From the NCBI RefSeq assembly GCF_027587375.1, contig NZ_JAMXIC010000005.1:1-64000 (forward strand): a stretch of DNA of 64,000 bases, in the 5' to 3' direction. Under the pieces are notes generated by a model. That model was not told the DNA's origin. It saw nothing but the letters and a program-made list of their open reading frames with translations, and ran no database searches. This DNA is from Arthrobacter sp. B2a2-09 (lineage in GTDB: Bacteria; Actinomycetota; Actinomycetes; Actinomycetales; Micrococcaceae). A program made the translations under genes and the position numbers. Below are positions 26,465 through 34,834 of the stretch, one piece after another (within the stretch, counting starts at the first letter, position 1; every line of letters starts with the position of its first letter).

Positions 26465-28078
26465 ATGGACGCCTTGGAAATCGCACGCTGGCAATTTGGA
26501 ATCACCACGGTCTACCACTTCATGATGGTGCCGCTGACCATCGGGCTGGGGCTTGTGGTGGCCGTCATCCAGACCCTCTGGTACCGCACCGGCAAGGTTG
26601 AATACCTGCGGATGACCAAGTTCTGGGGCAAGCTCTTCCTCATCAACTTCATCATGGGCGTGGCCACGGGCATCGTGCAGGAATTCCAATTCGGCATGGC
26701 CTGGAGCGAATACAGCCGATTCGTCGGCGACGTGTTCGGTGCGCCCCTGGCCTTGGAAGCGCTTCTGGCGTTCTTTGTGGAATCGACCTTCCTGGGGCTG
26801 TGGATCTTCGGCTGGAAGCAGCTCAAGCGCGGTGTCCACCTCGCCTGCCTTTGGATCGCCGTGATCGGTTCGGTCTTCTCGGCCTACTTCATCATCGTGG
26901 CCAACTCCTGGATGCAGCACCCCGTCGGCGTCACGATGGTCAACGGGCGTCCCGTCATGACGGACGCCTGGGCGGTCTTCACCAACAACACCGCCATGGT
27001 GGCCGTGCCTCACACGCTCTTCGGCGCGCTGGCCGTCGCCGGTGCGTTCCTTCTGGGCATCGCCTGGTACCACCTCTGGCGCCGCCGCCACGATGGCATT
27101 GACACCGTCGGAGCGGACGGCCGGGCCATCGCGGGCGAAGCCAACGTTCCCGGACGGGACAAGGCCGACTACAAGGTGTGGATCAACTCCCTGCGGATCG
27201 GCGCCGTCGTCGCCATGATTTCTTTCGCCGGCACTGCCATCACGGGCGATTTGCAGGGCAAACTGATGTTCGAACAACAGCCCATGAAGATGGCCGCGGC
27301 CGAGGCCGCCTGCCACGACGGCACCGGATTCTCGGTGCTGAGTATCGGCAACCTCGGCTCCAAGAACTGCAACGACATCGTGGCCGTGATCGAGGTCCCC
27401 GGCATCCTCTCCTTCCTGGCCAAGGGCGATTTCAACACAGAGGTAAAGGGCGTCAACAGCCTCCTGGACGAGTACAAGGCCAAGTACGGCACCCACCTAC
27501 CGAACAATCCGCTGTACGGCGATCGGGCCGGTCAGGAAATCCAGTACGTACCCGTCATGGAAGTGACCTATTGGGGCTTCCGCATGATGATCGGCTTCGG
27601 AGGCATCGCCGCTCTTGCCGCGTTGCTTGCCCTGTGGGTGACTCGCAAGGGCATGGTGCCGCAATCCCGCTGGATCATGCGCCTGGCAGTCTTCGGCATC
27701 CTGGCTCCCTTCGGCGCCAACGCCGCCGGCTGGATCTTCACCGAAATGGGCCGGCAGCCGTTCGTCGTCGCGCCCAATCCTGACGCGAGCGGCGTCGACC
27801 AGGTGTTCATGTTCACGGCCGCGGCAGTTTCACCGGGCGTCTCCGCCGCTGAGCTCATCACCTCATTGGTGGTGTTGGCCTCCATCTACGCGGTCCTGCT
27901 GGTGGTGGAAGTCCGGCTGCTGGTCAAATACGCCCGCGGAGGCGTGGTGTCCGCGATGCCGGAGCTCGCTGAGGCTCGCGGCAGCGAAAAGAAGGAAAAG
28001 AAGGACGACGACGGCGGGACCCCCGGCGCCCCGGGCCAGCCCGGCGACAGCGACGACGTCCTGGCATTTGCCTACTAG
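26465..28078 (+). CDS. cydA: Cytochrome bd oxidase subunit I
   Basis: Quinol-oxidising, heme-bearing subunit of the high-affinity terminal oxidase. 537 residues, about nine membrane helices. N-terminal IARWQFGITTVYHFMMVPLT carries the axial histidine; GWIFTEMGRQPF matches the GWxxxExGRQPW motif, with Phe in place of the last Trp. The Q loop is of the short type. C-terminal tail is hydrophilic (KKEKKDDDGG...). Starts 43 bases after BlaI operator 3; AGGA at 26456-26459 is the ribosome site. First gene of cydA-cydB-cydDC. Confidence 0.96.
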   Translation: MDALEIARWQFGITTVYHFMMVPLTIGLGLVVAVIQTLWYRTGKVEYLRMTKFWGKLFLINFIMGVATGIVQEFQFGMAWSEYSRFVGDVFGAPLALEALLAFFVESTFLGLWIFGWKQLKRGVHLACLWIAVIGSVFSAYFIIVANSWMQHPVGVTMVNGRPVMTDAWAVFTNNTAMVAVPHTLFGALAVAGAFLLGIAWYHLWRRRHDGIDTVGADGRAIAGEANVPGRDKADYKVWINSLRIGAVVAMISFAGTAITGDLQGKLMFEQQPMKMAAAEAACHDGTGFSVLSIGNLGSKNCNDIVAVIEVPGILSFLAKGDFNTEVKGVNSLLDEYKAKYGTHLPNNPLYGDRAGQEIQYVPVMEVTYWGFRMMIGFGGIAALAALLALWVTRKGMVPQSRWIMRLAVFGILAPFGANAAGWIFTEMGRQPFVVAPNPDASGVDQVFMFTAAAVSPGVSAAELITSLVVLASIYAVLLVVEVRLLVKYARGGVVSAMPELAEARGSEKKEKKDDDGGTPGAPGQPGDSDDVLAFAY

Positions 28079-28098
28079 GAAGCAGAGGGATCTTTCGA

Positions 28099-29196
28099 AT
28101 GGAACTGTTGCCAACCGTCTGGTTCGTGGCCATCGCCGTGCTGTGGACGGGTTACCTCTTCCTGGAGGGCTTCGACCTCGGCGTCGGAATGCTCATGAAG
28201 CTCTTCGCCCGGAACAACACCGATCGCCGGGTGCTACTGAACACGATCGGCCCGGTGTGGGACGGAAACGAAGTGTGGCTCCTGACCGCGGCTGGTGCCA
28301 CCTTCGCGGCCTTCCCGCTTTGGTACGCCTCGCTGTTTTCGGCCCTCTACCTGCCGCTGCTGATTGTCCTGGTGGCCTTGATCTTCCGGGCGGTGGCTTT
28401 CGAGTACCGGGGCAAAGTAGACACCGCGCGCTGGCGGACCGTCTGGGACTGGGCCATCGCCCTGGGCTCGTTCACGGCCGCATTCGGCATCGGCGCTGCC
28501 CTCGCTTTGACCACCACCGGGCTGCCGATTGACGCGAATGGCGACCGCCAGGGCGGACCGTTTGCCTGGTTCAGCGGATACGCCGTGCTGGGCGGTTTCG
28601 CCGTCGTCGCGTTCGCCCTGGTGCACGCCCTGGCGTTCCTGGCCCTGAAGACCGACGGCGAGGTACGCCACCGTGCGCGCCGCTGGTTTGTGCGGCTTGC
28701 CCCGCTCGCATTGCTGCCGCTGCTGGCATGGATGGTGGCCGTCCAGCTCCTCAGCGGCAAGCCGTTGACGTGGATCCTCGTGATCCTCGGAGTCCTGGCA
28801 GCTGCAGGGGCGTGGGTACTCGCCCGCAAGGGAGCCGAGGGCAAGGCCTTCGGAGCCCTGGGTGCGTTCCTGGTGTGTGCCACCGCCTCCATCTTCGGTG
28901 CGGCCTTCCCTGTGGTCATTCCCTCCACCCTGAACCCGGCCTTCAACCTCACCATTTCCAACGCCTCGTCCTCGGCGTACACCCTGGGGCTGATGAGCAT
29001 CGTGGCCGCCGTCGGGTTGCCCCTCGTCATCGCGTATCAGGCTTGGACCTACTGGGTGTTCCGGCGGCGGGTGAGCGCCGCACATATTCCGGCCGCACAT
29101 GGTTTCCTGCCGGCTATCGCGGCGAAGGTCCTGGTCGGTCATGCGGCGCCGGGCGGACCAGCTGCCAAACGCGCACCCCGCGACGCCAGCGAGTAA
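28099..29196 (+). CDS. cydB: Cytochrome bd oxidase subunit II
   Basis: 365-residue membrane subunit. N-terminus LPTVWFVAIAVLWTGYLFLEGFDLGVG is the family signature, followed by GNEVWLLTAAGATFAAFP. About nine membrane helices. Lies 20 bases after cydA and three bases before cydDC, so the three genes are one operon. Structural partner of CydA; carries no heme. Confidence 0.96.
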   Translation: MELLPTVWFVAIAVLWTGYLFLEGFDLGVGMLMKLFARNNTDRRVLLNTIGPVWDGNEVWLLTAAGATFAAFPLWYASLFSALYLPLLIVLVALIFRAVAFEYRGKVDTARWRTVWDWAIALGSFTAAFGIGAALALTTTGLPIDANGDRQGGPFAWFSGYAVLGGFAVVAFALVHALAFLALKTDGEVRHRARRWFVRLAPLALLPLLAWMVAVQLLSGKPLTWILVILGVLAAAGAWVLARKGAEGKAFGALGAFLVCATASIFGAAFPVVIPSTLNPAFNLTISNASSSAYTLGLMSIVAAVGLPLVIAYQAWTYWVFRRRVSAAHIPAAHGFLPAIAAKVLVGHAAPGGPAAKRAPRDASE

Positions 29197-29199
29197 CGG

Positions 29200-32100
29200 A
29201 TGAAGCCCCAGCTGCCGGCCGGACCCGCCACCCGATCCGCCTTGTACGTCCTTGGCTTGCTGTCATCACTCAAGGCTTTGTCCCTGGTCCTGATTGCGCA
29301 GGCGATCGCGGGGATGTTGTCCGGACTTGCTGCGGGCGGCATGGGGTGGCGCGAAGGACTCCTCTGGGGTGCCGCCGGTGCGGTCCTGCGGTCGCTGACG
29401 GTCTGGGGCCAGGGAGTCGCGGCGCGTCGGGCGGCCCTCGGGGTCAAGGAAGAGCTAAGGTCCAGGTTGCTGGGGCGCGCCCTCGGCGCCGGGGCTGCGG
29501 GACGAGTCGGCGAAGTGAACGATGGCGGTCTGGCCGTGCTCGCGACCCGCGGACTTGATGCACTGGACAACTACTACACCCAGTTCCTGCCCGCCTTGGT
29601 CAATTGCGCCGCGTTGCCTTTGCTCCTCGGCGTGCGGATCCTCTTCGCGGATTGGGTCAGTGCCGTGGTTGTGGTGCTGACCTTGCCGCTGGTCCCGCTG
29701 TTCATGGTGCTGATCGGCCGCCACACCGAGGACAGGGTCCACGAAGCCCAATCCACGCTGCGGAAGCTCTCGGGGCACATCCTGGAGTTGGCCAAGGGAC
29801 TTCCGGTGCTGGTGGGACTGGGCCGGGCGGGCGAACAGCGCGCAGCCCTCGAGGACCTCTCCGAGGAATACCGCTCGCGCACCATGGGAACCCTGCGGAC
29901 TGCCTTCTTGTCCGCCCTCGCCCTGGAGCTGATAGCCACCATCTCCGTCGCCGTCGTGGCCGTCTTCATCGGCGTGCGACTCGTGGCGGGCGACATGGGC
30001 CTGGAAGCAGGCCTGCTGGCCCTCATCCTCGCCCCCGATTGCTATCTTCCCCTGCGCGAGCTGGGCACAGCCCACCATGCCAGCGACGACGGGCGTGAGG
30101 CGTTGGCCGCAGCCAACGCCGTGCTGGAGTCGCCGGCGGGCCGTCCGCTGAATGATGTTTCCGGCACCGAAGTTTCCGGCGCTGTCGTGGTCACCGGACT
30201 GACGGTGAGATATGCGGGAAGGGGGACTCCCGCCGTCGGGCCCATCGACTTCAAGGCTCCAGTGGGGCGGATCACGGCCCTTGACGGCCGCAGCGGTTCG
30301 GGCAAGAGCACCATCCTTGGTGTCCTCGCCGGTACGATCGGCGACGGTCCGCAGGCAACCATCGAGGGTTCCGTTACCGGCCTGGGCGCCGGTGTGGTGG
30401 CTTGGGTGCCGCAGCATCCCGTCATGGTTGCCGGTTCCGTGCTGGACGAGATCGTCCTTTACCTGAACGGCGGCAACCCGGACTTCGCGTCCCAGGCCCT
30501 TGCGTCGATGGACCCCGGGTCCACGCCCGATACGGACATCGCGGGGGCCATGCGTTGCCTCGAGCAGGCTGCCGCGGAGCACCTCGCGTTCAAGCATCCC
30601 GCCGAGTTGAGCCCTGGCGAAGTGCGGCGGGTGGCCGTGGCCCGCGGCTTGGCGCGCCTCGACGCGGGTGCCACTGTCCTGCTGCTCGACGAACCCACCG
30701 CGCATCTCGACGTCGCGTCCGCGGACGCCATCCGTTCGGCAATCGCGGGGCTGCGAGGGTCCGCGACTGTCATCCTGGTTGCCCACGACGCCGCGACCCG
30801 GAAACTGGCGGACAACGTAGTGAAGGTCGACGGCGTGAACGTCGACGGCGGGGGGATCGACGGCGGAGAGATCGATCGAAGGACTGGGCAGGAGCAAGCC
30901 GGCCCCGTGAGCCTGGAATCCGCCGCACCCGCGCCAGCTCAGGTCCAGCGGGACGCGAACCCCGGAAGCACCCCGGACGGGGGAATTGAACCCCCCACCG
31001 CAATCGCCACGCTCAGGGCCCTCGCGCGCATCCTTGCACCCGTCCGCTACAAGTTTGCCGGTGCCGTGCTGATCGCGGCGCTCGCCGCCCTGTTTGCCGT
31101 GGCGTTGTCCGGGCTGTCCGGCTGGCTCATCATCCGGGCCAGCGAACAACCGCCCATCCTGTACTTGCTCGGAGCGATCGTGGGCGTCCGGTTCTTCGGC
31201 ATTGGCCGGGCGGTGCTGCGGTACTCCGAACGGCTCGTCGTGCACGACACCGTCTTCGCCGCGATGACAAAGCTCCGGGGCGCGCTCTGGGCGACTCTCA
31301 GCGCCCGGGCGCTGTCCTTGCGGCAGCTCCTGCAGGGCGGCAATGTCCTCGGAGCGGTGGTGGACGACGTCGATACGCTGCGGGACGTACTGCCACGCGT
31401 TGTCCTGCCGCCGCTCTCCGCCCTTGCCGTCGCGGTGTCTGCAGTGGTCGCCTCGGCGCTTCTGGTTCCCGCCGCCGTGCCGGCGGTGGTCGCGAGCGCC
31501 GTGGTTGGCCTCGTCCTGGCTCCTCTTCTTGCCCTGGTGGCGGACCGCAACGCGGCGCGCTCAGAGCAGCAACTGCGCTCACTCGTGCTGCGCGACGTTG
31601 CCGCAGCCCTCGACGCCCGCGCGGAGCTCAGCGCCAATGGCGTGGCCGGCACAGTTCTGTCGTCCTTGACCCTGAGGGACAACGCCGCCACCGCAGCCGC
31701 ACAGCGTTCCGCGTGGGCTGATGGTATAGGCCAGGGATTGACCGTGCTTGCCGGCACCCTGGGAGCGCTGGGGGCGGGCCTTCTCGCCGCACCGTCGGTG
31801 CAAACCGGAACTGTTGCGCCGGCTGTGCTGGCCGTCATCGTCCTTGTTCAGCTCGCGCTCGCGGAACCATACGGGGCGGTAGCGTCTGCTGTGCGGCAGG
31901 GTCCGGCTTTAGCCGCCGTATTGCGGCGGATCGCCCAGTCCGGAGCCTTTGACGCCTCAGAAGCCGACGGCGGCGTGTTGACGCTGCCGGAGCGACCCGA
32001 CGGCTCTGCGGGGCTGCTGCTGGATGGCCTCGAAGCGTCCTGGCCCGGCGGCGCGCCCGTCTTCGGCGGGCTCAGCGCCGAAGCGGCCCCCGGACGATGG

Positions 32101-32649
32101 CTCGCGGTCACGGGGCCCTCCGGTTCGGGGAAATCCACCTTGCTCTCCGTGCTGCTTGGCTTCCTGCCCGCGTCATCCGGGAGTGCGTACGTCAGCGGGA
32201 ATGCCGCGTGGTGTCCCCAGGAAGCCCACCTCTTCGACTCCACAATCCGAGGCAACCTGCTGCTCGCCCGCCCGGCCGACCGCAAGCCTTCAGAGGCGGA
32301 CATGTACAAGGCCTTGGGCGCCGTCGGGCTTTCCGGATTGGTGTCCGGGCTTCCCGCTGGCCTTAATAGCCGCATAGGTCCCTCGGGTTCGTTCCTGAGC
32401 GGCGGTGAACGCCAACGGCTCGCCATGGCGCGCACGCTCCTGACCGGCGCAGCTGTCCTCCTCCTGGACGAGCCGACGGCCCATCTCGACGCCGAGGCCG
32501 GACGCCTGATGATGGCGGAGCTGCGCATGGGGCTGAAGGACGTCACAGTGGTCCTGGTGACCCACAACCCGGCCGACATCGCCGGGGGAGACGTCCGGCT
32601 GGACCTGGGTTCGCCGTCGGCCCTCCCGGCACTGGTGCACGGAAACTAG
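29200..32649 (+). CDS. cydDC: Fused CydDC heterodimeric ABC exporter
   Basis: 1149-residue fusion of CydD and CydC, the thiol (glutathione/cysteine) exporter needed to assemble cytochrome bd; the fusion is known from other actinobacteria. First half: membrane domain, then nucleotide-binding domain with GRSGSGKST (about 363-372), signature LSPGE and VLLLDEPTAHLD. A linker of about 60 residues (near 550-605) with a GGGIDGGEID stretch follows. Second half: membrane domain, GPSGSGKST (about 972-980), canonical LSGGERQRLAMA and VLLLDEPTAHLD. The first signature motif deviates (LSPGE), as in asymmetric exporters. The stop codon shares a CTAG with the opposing gene. Confidence 0.94.
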   Translation: MKPQLPAGPATRSALYVLGLLSSLKALSLVLIAQAIAGMLSGLAAGGMGWREGLLWGAAGAVLRSLTVWGQGVAARRAALGVKEELRSRLLGRALGAGAAGRVGEVNDGGLAVLATRGLDALDNYYTQFLPALVNCAALPLLLGVRILFADWVSAVVVVLTLPLVPLFMVLIGRHTEDRVHEAQSTLRKLSGHILELAKGLPVLVGLGRAGEQRAALEDLSEEYRSRTMGTLRTAFLSALALELIATISVAVVAVFIGVRLVAGDMGLEAGLLALILAPDCYLPLRELGTAHHASDDGREALAAANAVLESPAGRPLNDVSGTEVSGAVVVTGLTVRYAGRGTPAVGPIDFKAPVGRITALDGRSGSGKSTILGVLAGTIGDGPQATIEGSVTGLGAGVVAWVPQHPVMVAGSVLDEIVLYLNGGNPDFASQALASMDPGSTPDTDIAGAMRCLEQAAAEHLAFKHPAELSPGEVRRVAVARGLARLDAGATVLLLDEPTAHLDVASADAIRSAIAGLRGSATVILVAHDAATRKLADNVVKVDGVNVDGGGIDGGEIDRRTGQEQAGPVSLESAAPAPAQVQRDANPGSTPDGGIEPPTAIATLRALARILAPVRYKFAGAVLIAALAALFAVALSGLSGWLIIRASEQPPILYLLGAIVGVRFFGIGRAVLRYSERLVVHDTVFAAMTKLRGALWATLSARALSLRQLLQGGNVLGAVVDDVDTLRDVLPRVVLPPLSALAVAVSAVVASALLVPAAVPAVVASAVVGLVLAPLLALVADRNAARSEQQLRSLVLRDVAAALDARAELSANGVAGTVLSSLTLRDNAATAAAQRSAWADGIGQGLTVLAGTLGALGAGLLAAPSVQTGTVAPAVLAVIVLVQLALAEPYGAVASAVRQGPALAAVLRRIAQSGAFDASEADGGVLTLPERPDGSAGLLLDGLEASWPGGAPVFGGLSAEAAPGRWLAVTGPSGSGKSTLLSVLLGFLPASSGSAYVSGNAAWCPQEAHLFDSTIRGNLLLARPADRKPSEADMYKALGAVGLSGLVSGLPAGLNSRIGPSGSFLSGGERQRLAMARTLLTGAAVLLLDEPTAHLDAEAGRLMMAELRMGLKDVTVVLVTHNPADIAGGDVRLDLGSPSALPALVHGN

Positions 32650-33728
32650 CCGAGGAGTCGCCCGAAGGTGGCGTCCACGGACTCGACGATATTGTCCACG
32701 AGCTTCCGCGCGTCGTCCTCCCGGATGAGCGGTGTCGATTGGCCTGCCCACAGCGACATCAGGCCCGGGATTCCCTGTGCCGCAGCGGCGGGCCGGAACT
32801 TGCCCGTCAGCCAGTTCTGGATCGGGAACGGGGCATGGGTGGCAGGATCGGCGAGCTCCGCGATGATCCTGTTGGGGATGCCGCGTGCCAAGCGGCCGCT
32901 GAGGGCACGGGTCAGGACCGTGTGGGCGGCGTCGGGTCCGCGCATCGCGGCCAGGTGCGCCGGACTGATGGCTGACTGGCGCGTGGCCAGAAAGGCTGAA
33001 CCGATCTGGACCGCGTCCGCGCCAAGTGCCAACGCGGCAGCGACCCCGCGGCCATCAGAGATACCGCCTGCGGCGATGACTGGAACCGAGACGGCATCCA
33101 CCACCTGGGGCACCAGGGCCATGGTTCCAACGAGCGAGTCCTCCGGGGCGCGCAGGAAGGAAACCCGATGTCCGCCGGCCTCCATGCCCGTGGCGACGAT
33201 GGCGTCAGCGCCGCCGGCATCCAAGCCCACGGCTTCGTCAACGGTGGTTGCAGTACCCACCACCACGATGCCGTTCCGGTGGGCCTGTTCGATGACAGCC
33301 TCAGACGGAACACCGAACACGAAGCTCAGCACGGCCGGGCGGGCGTCGACGGCCGCTTGAATCTGTTCGTGCAGATCGGGCAGGTATGTGTCCGGTTGCG
33401 TGGGTGGTTCCACACCCACAAGCTCGAAATACGGCCGGAGGATATCCACGTAGGCGGCGAACTGCGGGGCGTCCACGGTTGGCGGCTCTTCGCCCTCGAT
33501 GGGGAGCCAGAGATTCAGTGCGAACGGTTTCCCGGTGGCCTCCCTGAGTTCGCGGGCCGTGGTGGCAATCCGCTCCGCATCGTATCCGTAGAGGCCGTAG
33601 GAACCCAGCCCGCCGGCCTCACTGACCGTGGCAGACAGCTCCACCGATGACAGGCCACCGAACGGGCCAAGGACGATAGGCAGGTCAATATTGAAGAGAC
33701 GGGTTGCCCGCGTGTCTTTCCACGACAT
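32646..33728 (-). CDS. Nitronate monooxygenase-like FMN oxidoreductase
   Basis: 360-residue TIM-barrel flavoprotein of the 2-nitropropane dioxygenase/NMO family. Visible FMN-binding parts: LGPFGGLSSVELSATVSEAG (N-terminus), GMEAGGHR (phosphate binding, with a histidine), and VPVIAAGGISDGRG with ADAVQIGSAFL. Start ATG at 33728 after a weak AGG; the open frame before it is in the DinB gene. It follows the DinB gene by eight bases. Substrate uncertain: the family includes nitronate and propionate-3-nitronate detoxifying enzymes and enoyl reductases. Confidence 0.88.
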   Translation of the reverse strand: MSWKDTRATRLFNIDLPIVLGPFGGLSSVELSATVSEAGGLGSYGLYGYDAERIATTARELREATGKPFALNLWLPIEGEEPPTVDAPQFAAYVDILRPYFELVGVEPPTQPDTYLPDLHEQIQAAVDARPAVLSFVFGVPSEAVIEQAHRNGIVVVGTATTVDEAVGLDAGGADAIVATGMEAGGHRVSFLRAPEDSLVGTMALVPQVVDAVSVPVIAAGGISDGRGVAAALALGADAVQIGSAFLATRQSAISPAHLAAMRGPDAAHTVLTRALSGRLARGIPNRIIAELADPATHAPFPIQNWLTGKFRPAAAAQGIPGLMSLWAGQSTPLIREDDARKLVDNIVESVDATFGRLLG

Positions 33729-33736
33729 TGCAGCGC

Positions 33737-34255
33737 CTAGCCGTCCACGTCGTGGAGGTGATGGACGACGTCGTGCAGGAAGTACTGCGCAAACGTCAGC
33801 ACGGTGAACGTGGAGCCGTTGCTGCGGACCCCGGTGCGGGGCCACTCATCTTCGTGGACAGCGGCGAAGGAGTTGGCAATTTGAGTGCCCTCGGCGGCCA
33901 GCTGCGCAGCCACTTCCGCGGGGTCCGTATTGGCATAGTCGCCGTCGATCGCGGCCTTGTCCTGGTCCCAGTTGGCGAAATGGGCGTCGTCCTCGCGCAG
34001 CATCAGGTTCAGGCGCTGGTCGAAGAGGCTGAAGACATCCCGTACGTGGCAGGCATACTCCAAGGGCGACCACGTGTGTTCGTCCGGGCGCGTTGATGCG
34101 TCTTCCCGGCGCAGAACGGCCCGCCAGCGCGGCAGCATGTTCAGGACTGTCCCCGGCACGGTGGACGGGGTCACAGTGGCGGCGTCGAAGCCGCATTCGG
34201 GACAGGGCGTGGACAGGACCCAGGTCCAGTCCTTGTCATCGGGAATGATCGGCAT
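33737..34255 (-). CDS. DinB family protein
   Basis: 172-residue four-helix-bundle protein of the DinB/YfiT superfamily, which includes thiol (mycothiol, bacillithiol) transferases. Candidate metal histidines are in LEYACHVRDVF and in HDVVHHLHDV near the C-terminus. N-terminal WVLSTPCPECGFD adds a CPEC pair. TAGACT at 34267-34262 lies six bases before the ATG, so the mRNA is probably leaderless. Upstream of, and probably co-transcribed with, the FMN oxidoreductase. A mycothiol-linked detoxification role is plausible but inferred. Confidence 0.87.
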   Translation of the reverse strand: MPIIPDDKDWTWVLSTPCPECGFDAATVTPSTVPGTVLNMLPRWRAVLRREDASTRPDEHTWSPLEYACHVRDVFSLFDQRLNLMLREDDAHFANWDQDKAAIDGDYANTDPAEVAAQLAAEGTQIANSFAAVHEDEWPRTGVRSNGSTFTVLTFAQYFLHDVVHHLHDVDG

Positions 34256-34261
34256 GGCAGT

Positions 34262-34267
34262 AGTCTA
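34262..34267 (-). promoter_or_regulatory. -10 element of DinB gene (leaderless candidate)
   Basis: TAGACT on the minus strand (34267 to 34262), six bases, then ATG at 34255. Confidence 0.55.
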
Positions 34268-34380
34268 GGGCTCGAATTCCCGATCCGGTCACACTACCCG
34301 GAGAGGGACCCATCCCAGGTCTGATCAGCCCGATCAGGAGTAAAGTTAGCTGCTGGGGAAGCCTGGAAAGTGAAACTGCC

Positions 34381-34761
34381 ATGCTAAAGGATCTAAACGT
34401 CGCCGGCGTGCTCCCTGCCAGCGATATCGCCCGCGCCCGCGATTTCTACCGCGACAAGCTCGGCCTCGAACCGGATAACCCGGAGGCCACAGACAACCTG
34501 ACGTACAAGTGCGCCAACGGCACGGCCTTCCTGCTCTACGAGACGCCCAATGCCGGGACCGCGAAGAACACCCAGTTGGGATTCCAGAGCACGGACCTGG
34601 ACCAGGACATGGCCGATCTCAGGGGCCGCGGAGTCGTTTTCGAAGAATACGACTTCCCGGGCTTGAAAACCGAAAACGGCGTAGCCACCATGCCGGACGG
34701 CGAAAGGGGAGCCTGGTTCCTCGATTCGGAAGGAAATATCATCAGCATCGCCACGATGTAG
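34381..34761 (+). CDS. VOC (glyoxalase/bleomycin resistance) family protein
   Basis: 126-residue protein with the two beta-alpha-beta-beta-beta modules of the VOC fold: ASDIARARDFYRDKLGLEP in the first, and VVFEEYDFPGLKTENGVA with GAWFLDSEGNIISIATM in the second. Such proteins are metal enzymes or binding proteins for small molecules; the substrate is not evident. The stop codon lies inside a 16-bp tandem duplication. Confidence 0.87.
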   Translation: MLKDLNVAGVLPASDIARARDFYRDKLGLEPDNPEATDNLTYKCANGTAFLLYETPNAGTAKNTQLGFQSTDLDQDMADLRGRGVVFEEYDFPGLKTENGVATMPDGERGAWFLDSEGNIISIATM

Positions 34762-34782
34762 CTCAGCCACGATGTAGCTCAG
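34751..34782 (+). repeat. 16-bp tandem duplication over a stop codon
   Basis: CCACGATGTAGCTCAG occurs twice in direct succession (34751-34766 and 34767-34782). The first copy holds the last codons and TAG stop of the VOC gene. It looks like a recent slippage duplication. Confidence 0.85.
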
Positions 34783-34834
34783 CTCAGTCAGGACAAAGCG
34801 CATTCGGGACTAAGCCTTCAACAGCTGCTTCCGG

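Noticed and set aside
29455..31245. 596-codon open frame on the minus strand over cydDC
   Set aside because: His/Asp/Gly-rich shadow frame with no domain.
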